DNA of 6,927 nucleotides from Dialister sp. UBA734 (GCA_002297935.1 DBLC01000105.1:334-7260), one strand, 5' to 3'; positions 1-4,534 are shown, numbered from the stretch's first letter. Made by a program: numbers and translations. The notes: generated by a model not told the origin, from the letters alone.

Positions 1-22
1 CCCCACTGGGGAAGGCTTTTTA

Positions 23-38
23 TGTTTCCCGTGAAACA
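23..38. promoter_or_regulatory. parS-like palindrome 1 (CCCGTG type)
   Basis: The site reads TGTTTCCCGTGAAACA, one base away from the conserved ParB/Spo0J site TGTTTCACGTGAAACA (A to C at position 7). It is intergenic. The flanking A and T extend the dyad to 18 bp. The substitution makes the left half look like the Noc-binding half-site TTTCCC. Confidence 0.6.
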
Positions 39-41
39 TTC

Positions 42-70
42 CTAATCCCTAGGGCCTAGCTACTAATCCC
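42..70. repeat. CTAATCCCTAGG spacer module, copy 1
   Basis: A 29-bp module begins CTAATCCCTAGG and ends CTACTAATCCC, with the near-palindrome CTAGGGCCTAG inside. Near-identical copies lie at 2924-2952 and 6218-6244. Here it directly follows a parS-like site. Function unknown. Confidence 0.7.
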
Positions 71-99
71 TTGATTTTCTAACAAAAAAAGAATAAAAT
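71..99 (+). promoter_or_regulatory. sigma-A type promoter upstream of uraA leader
   Basis: A -35 TTGATT (71-76) and a -10 TAAAAT (94-99) are separated by exactly 17 bp of A-rich DNA. Transcription would start near 106 and meet the terminator-like hairpin at 122-181 first. It could drive an attenuated uraA transcript or a short RNA. Confidence 0.55.
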
Positions 100-121
100 A
101 GTATCGGTCAATTTTACATCC

Positions 122-181
122 GGTATCTCAAGAAAGGAGGATCTTCAGTCTGCGCTGGAGCCTCCTCTTTTTTGAGAGTGC
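122..181. terminator. Terminator-like hairpin in uraA leader (possible attenuator)
   Basis: GGAGG (136-140) pairs with CCTCC (161-165). CTTCAG (143-148) pairs with CTGGAG (155-160) around the loop TCTGCG. A T6 run follows at 168-173. The outer TCTCAA (126-131) and TTGAGA (172-177) also pair, so the hairpin is A-rich left and T-rich right and may terminate in both directions. It lies between the promoter at 71-99 and uraA, and so could be an attenuator. I see no convincing PyrR site or competing antiterminator. Confidence 0.6.
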
Positions 182-192
182 CATGTGATTCT

Positions 193-382
193 ATCGCACA
201 GGAAATGATTCCGTTTCCGTTACAAGTTGCACAGGTTACTCAGGTTTCTCAAGATGCTCAGGTTCCTCGAATGAGATGTTTCCCTAGCGTCCTTTCGCAC
301 ATTTGAGGAACCTGAGAAACCTAAGAACCCTGAGTAACCTATGCAACCTATATTTCTAGCGAAATCATTTCTATGTGATGAC
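193..382. repeat. 190-bp imperfect palindrome made of 9-bp units
   Basis: Arms of about 80 nt (193-272 and 301-382) are reverse-complementary at roughly three quarters of positions. The inner part of each arm is five 9-bp units of the form AGGTTNCTC: left 225-269, for example AGGTTACTC and AGGTTTCTC; right the complement at about 304-348, for example GAGGAACCT and GAGAAACCT. The loop contains a parS half-site, TGTTTCCC (277-284). The element fills the space just upstream of the uraA ribosome binding site, so its RNA could form a very long hairpin in the uraA leader. Confidence 0.7.
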
Positions 383-401
383 ACACGTAAAGGAGTAACT
401 C

Positions 402-1670
402 ATGAGTAAACGCATCATCGAAGTGGAAGAACGGCTGCCCCTTCTTCCCACCATTCCTCTGGCGCTGCAGCATCTGTTTGCGATGTTCGGCTCCACGGTC
501 CTGGTTCCGTTCCTTTTGAACGTGGACCCTGCCACTTGTCTTTTTATGAACGGCATTGGCACTTTGATTTATCTCACCATTTGCAAATGGAAACTCCCGG
601 CTTACCTGGGCTCTTCCTTTGCCTTTATTTCCCCAGTCCTGGCAGTCACTGCCACCGCCGGAATGACTTACGCCGATGCCCAAGGGGGCTTCATCGCTTT
701 CGGTCTGTGCTTCATGGTGCTGGCTCTATTGGTGAAGAAAATCGGCGTCCACTGGATTGACGTATTATTTCCGCCGGCCGCCATGGGGGCTATCGTAGCC
801 ATCATCGGTCTGGAACTGGCGCCGCTGGCCATGACCATGTCGGGCTTCATCGGAGAACCACAGGGCATGTCGGCCACCACGTCTATCACGATTTCCATGT
901 TCACCCTGGTGGTGACCATCTTGGCGACCGTGCTGGGCAGAGGGTTTATTTCCATCATCCCCATTCTGATCGGCGTCATCGCTGGCTATATCCTGTCGGT
1001 TTTCATGGGCGTGGTGGATTTCTCTCACGTAGAAGAAATGCCATGGTTCGCTTTCCCGACGTTCTATGCGCCCCATTTCAACATGTCTGCCATCATGATG
1101 ATTCTCCCGGCCCTCTTCGTGGTGCTGGCGGAACACATCGGCCATCTTTTCGTCACCAGTGATATCGTAGGCCGCAACCTGATTCAGGACCCGGGACTCC
1201 ATCGGTCCCTCTTCGCCGACGGCTTGTCCAATATGATTTCCGGCTTCGTCGGTTCGACACCAAATACGACCTATGGGGAAAATATGGGCGTCATGGCCAT
1301 GACCGGCGTATACAGCACCTGGGTCATCGGCGGTGCCGCTTGCTTTGCCATTCTGTTCTCCTTCATCGGCAAAATCGCCGCCCTCATCCACGCCATCCCC
1401 ACCCCGGTCATGGGCGGCGTATGCATTCTCCTCTTCGGTTTCATCGCTGCTTCCGGTATCCGTATGCTCATTGAAAAACGGGTGGATTACACGAAATCCA
1501 GAAACCTGATCCTCACCGCGGTCACCATGATCTCCGGCCTCTCCGGCGCCACCATCGTCCTCGGCCCGGTACAGCTGAAAGGCATGGGCCTGGCTACCGT
1601 AGTGGCTATCATCACCTCCCTGGCTTTCCTCCTCTTCGATAAAACCCATTTGTCGAATGATGAAAAATAG
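402..1670 (+). CDS. uraA: Uracil permease (NCS2 family uracil:H+ symporter)
   Basis: This 422-aa inner-membrane protein imports uracil with protons for pyrimidine salvage. It is collinear with E. coli UraA as I recall that sequence, for example QHLFAMFGSTVLVPF (23-37), AYLGSSFAFISPVL (67-80), DVLFPPAAMGAIVA (120-133) and GSTPNTTYGEN (284-294). Glu244 and His248 in LAEHIGHL and Glu293 in YGEN correspond to the substrate and proton-site residues Glu241, His245 and Glu290 of E. coli; Phe73 is also kept. NCS2 proteins have 14 transmembrane segments and the hydrophobicity here fits. The length is near the family norm. The ATG is preceded by AAAGGAG at 389-395 with 6 nt spacing. The gene stands alone, with a leader holding a promoter, a terminator-like hairpin and a long palindrome. 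No PyrR site was recognised. Confidence 0.96.
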   Translation: MSKRIIEVEERLPLLPTIPLALQHLFAMFGSTVLVPFLLNVDPATCLFMNGIGTLIYLTICKWKLPAYLGSSFAFISPVLAVTATAGMTYADAQGGFIAFGLCFMVLALLVKKIGVHWIDVLFPPAAMGAIVAIIGLELAPLAMTMSGFIGEPQGMSATTSITISMFTLVVTILATVLGRGFISIIPILIGVIAGYILSVFMGVVDFSHVEEMPWFAFPTFYAPHFNMSAIMMILPALFVVLAEHIGHLFVTSDIVGRNLIQDPGLHRSLFADGLSNMISGFVGSTPNTTYGENMGVMAMTGVYSTWVIGGAACFAILFSFIGKIAALIHAIPTPVMGGVCILLFGFIAASGIRMLIEKRVDYTKSRNLILTAVTMISGLSGATIVLGPVQLKGMGLATVVAIITSLAFLLFDKTHLSNDEK

Positions 1671-1716
1671 CCTCTTGCCAAATGCGACAATTGTCCTTTT
1701 TCACAAATCTTAAAAA

Positions 1717-1887
1717 GGGTATCCTTCTGCTGCTTACCTAACCTAACAAAGAGAATATCCCGCTCATCACAAGGTTAAAAAGGGTTATAAAAGGTTATGA
1801 AATATCGTTTTCATAACCTTTTATAACCCTTTCTCTTTACGTATCTCGCTATGAGGACTCATCGGCCTAGGCAGAATAATAACCCTT
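1717..1887. repeat. GGTTAT-hairpin composite repeat, unit A
   Basis: The left boundary GGGTATCCTTCTGCTGC (1717-1733) and the right boundary GCAGAATAATAACCC (1871-1885) are imperfect inverted repeats of GGTTATTATTCTGCTGC. Between them lies a perfect 24-bp stem, 1779-1802 against 1809-1832, with a 6-nt loop. The arms are iterated AGGTTAT units (AGGGTTATA, AGGTTATGA). Related units lie at 4011-4200, 6051-6160 and 6683-6850. The layout resembles a non-coding MITE or REP element. Because it follows uraA it may also act as the terminator of that gene, although no T run follows the stem on the plus strand. Confidence 0.75.
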
Positions 1888-1931
1888 ATAACCTTTTCTT
1901 CCTCATATCTCTATTAAATCATGGCTATCTA

Positions 1932-1994
1932 TGTTACACTGTATGTAGACATCGTGATTGACCGGAAATCGCCGCTCCTAGGAGCGGCTTTTTT
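1932..1994 (+). ncRNA. Possible orphan small RNA with promoter and terminator
   Basis: An extended -10 element, TG-T-TACACT (1932-1940), has no clear -35. It would start an RNA near 1947. A very strong terminator follows: the perfect palindrome GCCGCTCCTAGGAGCGGC (1971-1988) and T6 (1989-1994). The predicted RNA is only about 48 nt with no open reading frame. It lies just before toxin-antitoxin copy A and is absent before copy B. The terminator is convincing; the promoter is weaker. It could simply insulate the module from upstream transcription. Confidence 0.45.
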
Positions 1995-2010
1995 CGTTTC
2001 CCGTGAAACA
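1995..2010. promoter_or_regulatory. parS-like palindrome 2 (CCCGTG type), left border of TA copy A
   Basis: The site is CGTTTCCCGTGAAACA, two bases off the parS consensus (positions 1 and 7). It lies at the left edge of toxin-antitoxin copy A. Its GTGAAA (2003-2008) sits exactly 17 bp before the antitoxin -10 and so may double as the -35. Confidence 0.55.
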
Positions 2011-2022
2011 TTTGACCCCATA

Positions 2023-2031
2023 TGGTATAAT
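2023..2031 (+). promoter_or_regulatory. Antitoxin RNA promoter, copy A
   Basis: An extended -10 TG-G-TATAAT is seen. At 17-bp spacing the -35 would be GTGAAA (2003-2008, four of six consensus positions), inside the parS-like site. TTGACC at 2012-2017 looks like a -35 but stands only 8 bp from the -10, which is too close. Confidence 0.6.
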
Positions 2032-2037
2032 ATAAAA

Positions 2038-2128
2038 AATGAGATAGTTGATACCCGTGGGAAGGAATCGGCTTCTCTCTAAATTTGTAGTTTGAAGGAA
2101 GCTGTCCAAGCCATTGGGTGACTTTTTT
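2038..2128 (+). ncRNA. Antisense antitoxin RNA, copy A (about 91 nt)
   Basis: This RNA would start about 7 nt after the TATAAT at 2026-2031. It would end in a hairpin, AGCTGTCCAA (2100-2109) with TTGGGTGACT (2114-2123), running into T6 (2123-2128). It begins near GAGATAGTTGATAC. It is complementary only to the 3' UTR of the toxin mRNA, stopping 7 nt short of the toxin stop codon. That is the 3'-overlap arrangement known for RatA with TxpA and SR4 with BsrG. The start and end are predicted from sequence only. Confidence 0.6.
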
Positions 2129-2134
2129 CAGTTA

Positions 2135-2215
2135 CTACTTCTTAGAAGCAGTGATGATGAGGACGATCAGTGAGCCAAACGCTATCATTAGGGATAATGT
2201 TTCATATATACTCAT
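2135..2215 (-). CDS. Holin-like type I toxin peptide, copy A (26 aa)
   Basis: The 26-residue peptide starts MSIYETLSLMIAFGSL and ends ITASKK. It has a short polar head, one hydrophobic membrane segment (about 7-22) and a basic tail. The pattern Y-E-x-L-x-L-M-I-x-F-x-x-L-I matches the putative holin-like toxin family (Hol_Tox, related to TxpA and BsrG), whose members insert in the membrane when antisense RNA is lacking. A strong ribosome binding site, GGGAGGTG (2222-2229 on the complement), precedes the ATG. An extended -10 TG-A-TATAAT (2277-2285) drives it from the minus strand. An antisense RNA lies opposite its 3' UTR. Copy B at 4345-4425 differs only by Thr at residue 3. Too short for default gene finders. 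Confidence 0.82.
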   Translation of the reverse strand: MSIYETLSLMIAFGSLIVLIITASKK

Positions 2216-2276
2216 TGTGACCACCTCCCTCTTGCTTTGTAGTAAGAGAAAAGCCGTACCAACTATCTCGCATCCA

Positions 2277-2285
2277 ATTATATCA
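2277..2285 (-). promoter_or_regulatory. Toxin promoter, copy A
   Basis: On the minus strand this reads TG-A-TATAAT, an extended -10, with no good -35. Transcription would start near 2270, so the mRNA begins at or within 1-2 nt of GAGATAGTTGGTAC (complement of 2256-2269), nearly the same sequence with which the antitoxin RNA begins. Confidence 0.6.
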
Positions 2286-2297
2286 TAATCTTTTATA

Positions 2298-2324
2298 AAA
2301 AGCCGCTTTCCGAAGCGGCTTTTC
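2298..2324. terminator. Bidirectional terminator beside TA copy A
   Basis: An 11-bp stem, AAAAGCCGCTT (2298-2308) with AAGCGGCTTTT (2313-2323), closes a 4-nt loop with A and T runs on both sides. It sits just upstream of the toxin promoter, so it can block minus-strand read-through into the toxin and stop plus-strand antisense read-through. Confidence 0.75.
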
Positions 2325-2325
2325 G

Positions 2326-2341
2326 TGTTTCACGTGAAACA
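2326..2341. promoter_or_regulatory. parS site 3 (perfect match)
   Basis: The site is an exact match to the ParB/Spo0J consensus, TGTTTCACGTGAAACA. It forms the right border of toxin-antitoxin copy A, 2 bp after the bidirectional terminator. It is followed by CAGCGGAATC, a short tail that recurs after other sites in the window (4557-4566, 6188-6198, 2905-2915). Confidence 0.75.
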
Positions 2342-2367
2342 TGACTCCAGCGGAATCTCCTCTAGCA

Positions 2368-2407
2368 GTTACCCCCTTTCGCTGAAAGGGGGGCAGGAGG
2401 ATAGCTC
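2368..2407. repeat. GTTA-CCCCCTTTC-GATAG hairpin repeat, copy 1
   Basis: GTTA (2368-2371) leads into CCCCCTTTC (2372-2380), which pairs with GAAAGGGGG (2384-2392). GCAGGAGGATAGCTC follows. The same order recurs reversed at 4714-4754, in variant form at 4581-4627, and truncated by the window end at 6902-6927. From 2408 to 2521 I see nothing recognisable. Confidence 0.65.
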
Positions 2408-2521
2408 CCACTAGCGATATAAATGAAATAAGACACATACCGATGTAGTCGTCCAGAGACAGCGGTTGTTGTAGTCAACAGTTCACAGTTTTTCTATTTC
2501 CTACGACACTACACACTGCTT

Positions 2522-2851
2522 TTATCCTTGTCTCGCCGGATACAACAGCTGTGCTTCACGAACACAATTTTTTAATATTTCTTTATTCTTTCGATCCACC
2601 ATAGAGGAAATACGGAATAAATCGACAAACCACCAAATCCAACCAACAGCCAAGAATAGCAGGCACCAGAGTGCAATATTCATCAGCGGCCGACCCAAGT
2701 AGAAATAATACACCATAAAAAGTACCCACAAAACGTAAGCAATCGATTTTTTCTTCTCCCGCCCTGCATACAATATCAGCGCATGATGTTTTTGCTCCGG
2801 TGTGAGGGTATTCAAAAGGGCGATATCCCCCGTGTCAAGCATTTCATCCAT
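2522..2851 (-). CDS. TM2-domain small membrane protein
   Basis: This 109-aa protein has a soluble N-terminal stretch (1-35) ending in the basic REKKK. Two membrane helices follow (about 36-52 and 57-77) with the tight turn FYLGR (50-54) between them. DLFRI (77-81) and a charged tail come next. The order hydrophobic helix, FYLGR turn, helix with GWIWWFVDLF and then a polar tail is the TM2 domain pattern, although the glycines usual in the first helix are replaced. The TM2 family has no agreed function in bacteria. The ATG has AAGGAGG 7 nt upstream (2859-2865 on the complement). A parS-like site lies 26 bp upstream of the start. No clear terminator was found downstream. Confidence 0.8.
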   Translation of the reverse strand: MDEMLDTGDIALLNTLTPEQKHHALILYAGREKKKSIAYVLWVLFMVYYFYLGRPLMNIALWCLLFLAVGWIWWFVDLFRISSMVDRKNKEILKNCVREAQLLYPARQG

Positions 2852-2876
2852 AGGTATTCCTCCTTATTCAACATAG

Positions 2877-2892
2877 CGTTTCACGTGAAACA
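2877..2892. promoter_or_regulatory. parS-like palindrome 4 (one base off at edge)
   Basis: The site is CGTTTCACGTGAAACA, perfect in the 14-bp core and differing only at position 1. It lies in the likely promoter region of the TM2 gene: on the minus strand a TATGTT that could serve as -10 follows it within a few bases. Confidence 0.65.
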
Positions 2893-2923
2893 TGAAATAT
2901 GAACCTAGCGCAATCCTCCCCCC

Positions 2924-2952
2924 CTAATCCCTAGGACCTAGCCACTAATCCC
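2924..2952. repeat. CTAATCCCTAGG spacer module, copy 2
   Basis: This is a near-identical copy of 42-70 (G to A and T to C changes). It is followed by a short TCACCAG array (2959-2971), the same pairing seen at 6218-6275. Confidence 0.7.
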
Positions 2953-2998
2953 TTCCAATCACCAGTCACCAAGAAATCATACGATCTCCTCATTGCCC

Positions 2999-3184
2999 TT
3001 AAAAGAGTCTGCTTTTGAGTTTCAAAGCCTTCCACTTCGCCAAGGCCTGCTTTGCCTCTTCCGTCGCCTGGGCTGTCAATTTCACCTGTCCCTTGAGCCG
3101 TTCCTGCATGGTCACCGACGGATCGATATAAGGCTCAAAGGTTTTATACAGATTCATTTTTGTAATTTCTTCTGACATATCCAT
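2999..3184 (-). CDS. Small hypothetical protein (61 aa)
   Basis: I do not recognise this protein. It starts MDMSEEITKM and continues with an acidic and aromatic N-terminal third. A long, likely amphipathic helix follows from about residue 27 to 58, rich in Ala, Lys, Gln and Glu. There is no signal peptide or membrane segment, and no Cys or His metal motif. The ATG at 3184 was chosen because GGAGG lies 7 nt upstream (3192-3196 on the complement). An in-frame ATG at 3232 would add 16 residues but has no ribosome binding site. It sits alone between the TM2 and DUF805 genes, all on the minus strand and separated by repeat-bearing gaps. Confidence 0.6.
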   Translation of the reverse strand: MDMSEEITKMNLYKTFEPYIDPSVTMQERLKGQVKLTAQATEEAKQALAKWKALKLKSRLF

Positions 3185-3289
3185 GGGTATACCTCCATAT
3201 GTCTTACACTTGCAAATAAATAAATCATTCACACACTTGATATGTAAGGTTTACTTTCCGAGTCCTTCATTTACAATCAGCAGGTCTAA

Positions 3290-3356
3290 AAAATACCATT
3301 GGTTTAAGGTTTAAATACCAGAATACAACCCCTAAACCTTAAACCCTAACCCCAAT
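3290..3356 (-). terminator. GGTTTAAGG palindrome, likely terminator of the DUF805 gene
   Basis: GGTTTAAGGTTTA (3301-3313) is perfectly complementary to TAAACCTTAAACC (3333-3345). Outside these, CCATT and AATG add pairs with a bulge. On the minus strand the stem is followed within a few bases by T6 (3290-3295). That places a terminator about 50 nt after the DUF805 stop codon. The sequence happens to resemble CCCTAAA telomere repeats, with no functional meaning implied. Confidence 0.6.
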
Positions 3357-3396
3357 GATAGCGAACTCCTACCAAAAGAAAATAAATGATGAGTCA

Positions 3397-3930
3397 CTAC
3401 ACCAACGGTTCTCCAAACCGATTCACTCCCTCTGTCCCTTTCTGAAAGAGAAGGCAAATCATAATCACCAGCACGTACAAACTGAACAGGGTCAGCACGC
3501 TGCCCACCAGCAAAATCATCCCGAAAGCAACCATAAATGTAGCGGGGAAGAAATAAAGCAGCCAGCACACCAGAAGCGCCCCATAAAGCAGCACCACCGC
3601 AATGAGATTGATTTTGATAAACCATCCGGCCTTTTTATCCAAATCATGGAGCCGCCGGGCAATCAAAGAAAAGGACCCCAAGGAATAGATCATATTCGGC
3701 ACCAACCCCACCACAAACGAAACGGTGTGGATGTATAAATCATTTCTCTGCGCCACAGAAGCCCCCAGGGCCAACGCCACCAGCACCCCAATGAGCAAAC
3801 ACACCAGCTGATATATCACATACAGCACAATGCCCCGCAAAATATAAGGCTTCCGATTGAGCCGCCCCTGAAAGGAGAAATATTTCCTCATCCACGGCGC
3901 CCTCAATTTCGATTCATACCACGCTTCCAT
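3397..3930 (-). CDS. DUF805 family inner-membrane protein
   Basis: This is a 177-aa membrane protein. The N-terminus carries F-S-F-Q-GRLNRKPY (18-29), the entry motif of DUF805. Four hydrophobic segments follow, about 32-57, 68-90, 105-127 and 131-162. The loop ARRLHDLDKKAGW (91-103) is the family hallmark, and the C-terminal GTEGVNRFGEP (165-175) matches the usual G-x-N-x-F/Y-G-x-x-P ending. The family has no defined biochemical role. ATG 3930 was chosen because GGTGAG-type purines lie just upstream and an extended -10 TG-C-TACAAT is at 3948-3956. An in-frame start at 4047 would place 39 residues across that promoter and a parS-like site. Confidence 0.88.
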   Translation of the reverse strand: MEAWYESKLRAPWMRKYFSFQGRLNRKPYILRGIVLYVIYQLVCLLIGVLVALALGASVAQRNDLYIHTVSFVVGLVPNMIYSLGSFSLIARRLHDLDKKAGWFIKINLIAVVLLYGALLVCWLLYFFPATFMVAFGMILLVGSVLTLFSLYVLVIMICLLFQKGTEGVNRFGEPLV

Positions 3931-3947
3931 AGCCTCACCTCTCCCCC

Positions 3948-3956
3948 ATTGTAGCA
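3948..3956 (-). promoter_or_regulatory. DUF805 gene promoter
   Basis: On the minus strand this reads TG-C-TACAAT, an extended -10. The start point would be near 3941, giving a leader of only about ten bases. The -35 at 17-bp spacing is poor. Confidence 0.5.
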
Positions 3957-3986
3957 TATGTAGTGAGCTGTTGGCACGTATCCCTA

Positions 3987-4002
3987 TGTTTCCCGTGAAA
4001 TA
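3987..4002. promoter_or_regulatory. parS-like palindrome 5 (most Noc-like)
   Basis: The site is TGTTTCCCGTGAAATA, with two mismatches to parS (positions 7 and 15). Both changes move it toward the Noc-binding sequence TATTTCCCGGGAAATA. It lies upstream of the DUF805 promoter and immediately left of hairpin unit B. Confidence 0.5.
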
Positions 4003-4010
4003 TGACGATA

Positions 4011-4200
4011 AAGGGTTATTATTCTGCTGCTTTCTTTCGTGAAACATCTCTTGTTATACAAAGGTGTCATGGTTATAAAAGGGTATAAAGGGTTATGGAA
4101 ATCCCGCTTCCCCCATAACCTTATATAACCCTTTTAACTTCTTGACAAGCGGATAACATCTAGTTCTTCACAAAAGCTCATGGCGAAATAATAACCTTTT
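4011..4200. repeat. GGTTAT-hairpin composite repeat, unit B
   Basis: This is the best-bounded unit of the family. The left end AAGGGTTATTATT (4011-4023, continuing CTGCTGC to 4030) and the right end AATAATAACCTTTT (4187-4200) are inverted. The central hairpin pairs 4077-4098 with 4113-4135 imperfectly, again using AGGGTTAT-type units. A decayed parS half, CGTGAAACAT, lies at 4038-4047. parS-like sites adjoin both ends (3987-4002 and 4204-4219). Confidence 0.75.
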
Positions 4201-4203
4201 TCC

Positions 4204-4219
4204 TGTTTCACATGAAACA
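4204..4219. promoter_or_regulatory. parS-like palindrome 6, left border of TA copy B
   Basis: The site is TGTTTCACATGAAACA, with one mismatch (position 9, G to A). Its ATGAAA (4212-4217) is exactly 17 bp upstream of the antitoxin -10 of copy B, as in copy A. Confidence 0.6.
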
Positions 4220-4231
4220 TTTGACCCTATA

Positions 4232-4240
4232 TGATATAAT
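4232..4240 (+). promoter_or_regulatory. Antitoxin RNA promoter, copy B
   Basis: An extended -10 TG-A-TATAAT is seen. The -35 at 17-bp spacing, ATGAAA (4212-4217), falls within the parS-like site. Retention of this geometry despite base changes in both elements supports it. Confidence 0.6.
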
Positions 4241-4246
4241 ATAAAA

Positions 4247-4338
4247 AAAGAGATAGTTGGTTATCCAGGGCGCGGATCTGGCTTTCTCAAAATAGTAATG
4301 TTTGAAGGAAGCTGTCCAAGCCATTGGGTGGCTTTTTT
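4247..4338 (+). ncRNA. Antisense antitoxin RNA, copy B (about 92 nt)
   Basis: The predicted start is about 7 nt after TATAAT at 4235-4240. The terminator is a full 10-bp stem, AGCTGTCCAA (4310-4319) with TTGGGTGGCT (4324-4333, counting G-U pairs), into T6 (4333-4338). The copy A mismatch in this stem is repaired here. The 5' domain after GAGATAGTTGGT differs from copy A, so each antisense RNA should prefer its own toxin mRNA. Confidence 0.6.
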
Positions 4339-4344
4339 CAGTTA

Positions 4345-4425
4345 CTACTTCTTAGAAGCAGTGATGATGAGGACGATCAGTGAGCCAAACGCTATCATTA
4401 GGGATAATGTTTCATATGTACTCAT
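4345..4425 (-). CDS. Holin-like type I toxin peptide, copy B (26 aa)
   Basis: The peptide starts MSTYETLSLMIAFGSL and ends ITASKK, with the membrane segment at about 7-22 and a Lys-Lys tail. The Ser-Thr-Tyr-Glu start is typical of Hol_Tox, TxpA and related type I toxins, so this copy looks closer to the family norm than copy A (Ile at residue 3). The same GGGAGGTG ribosome binding site lies at 4432-4439 on the complement, and the same extended -10 promoter at 4487-4495. Toxicity and membrane insertion are inferred from the family. The antisense RNA at 4247-4338 covers the 3' UTR only. Confidence 0.84.
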   Translation of the reverse strand: MSTYETLSLMIAFGSLIVLIITASKK

Positions 4426-4486
4426 TGTGACCACCTCCCTCTTGCTTTGTAGTAAGAGAAAAGCCGTACCAACTATCTCGCGTCCA

Positions 4487-4495
4487 ATTATATCA
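4487..4495 (-). promoter_or_regulatory. Toxin promoter, copy B
   Basis: This reads TG-A-TATAAT on the minus strand, giving a start near 4480. The mRNA therefore begins within a base or two of GAGATAGTTGGT (complement of 4468-4479). The -35 position falls in the terminator hairpin and is poor. Confidence 0.6.
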
Positions 4496-4507
4496 TAATC
4501 CTTTGTA

Positions 4508-4534
4508 AAAAGCCGCTTCCCAAAGCGGCTTTTC
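4508..4534. terminator. Bidirectional terminator beside TA copy B
   Basis: AAAAGCCGCTT (4508-4518) pairs with AAGCGGCTTTT (4523-4533) around a 4-nt loop. The loop differs from copy A while the stem is kept, which suggests the stem is under selection. Confidence 0.75.

Larger units (their letters stand above)
1995..2341. repeat. Duplicated TA cassette, copy A (paralogue at 4204-4551)
   Basis: The interval from one parS-like site to the next is repeated at 4204-4551 in the same orientation. The toxin gene, its promoter, the antisense terminator and the right parS site are almost identical between copies. The 5' part of the antisense RNA (about 2051-2090) has clearly diverged. Both ends of the cassette are parS-like palindromes. 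Confidence 0.85.

Noticed and set aside
122..181. PyrR-binding anti-antiterminator in the uraA leader
   Set aside because: AGTCTGCGCTGGAG only loosely resembles the PyrR consensus and lies in the hairpin itself. The match is not good enough to claim.
765..1649. Long minus-strand open frame of 294 codons inside uraA
   Set aside because: It is the antisense of a clear uracil permease gene. The translation is rich in His, Gly, Asp and Glu with no domain sense and no ribosome binding site.
1680..1702. GACAATTGTC followed by T5 as the uraA terminator
   Set aside because: The palindrome has no room for a loop and would leave a stem of about 3 bp.
1774..1836. Iterated AGGTTAT units as replication iterons or DnaA boxes
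   Set aside because: The units do not match TTATNCACA, there is no rep gene, and the arrangement is a mirror hairpin and not direct iterons.
2012..2017. TTGACC as the -35 of the antitoxin promoter (also 4221-4226)
   Set aside because: It is only 8 bp from the TATAAT, too close for sigma-A; the extended -10 with a -35 in the parS-like site fits better.
3301..3356. Telomere-like CCCTAAA repeats
   Set aside because: Only two or three imperfect units occur within a palindrome that ends in a T run on the minus strand; a terminator explains it better.
3931..4047. N-terminal extension of the DUF805 protein to 216 aa
   Set aside because: The extra 39 residues cross a promoter-like extended -10 and the parS-like site, lack family similarity, and begin in a decayed repeat.
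4298..4498. Plus-strand frame of 66 codons over TA copy B
   Set aside because: It runs antisense through the toxin gene and both regulatory ends. It has no ribosome binding site and starts inside the antisense RNA terminator region.
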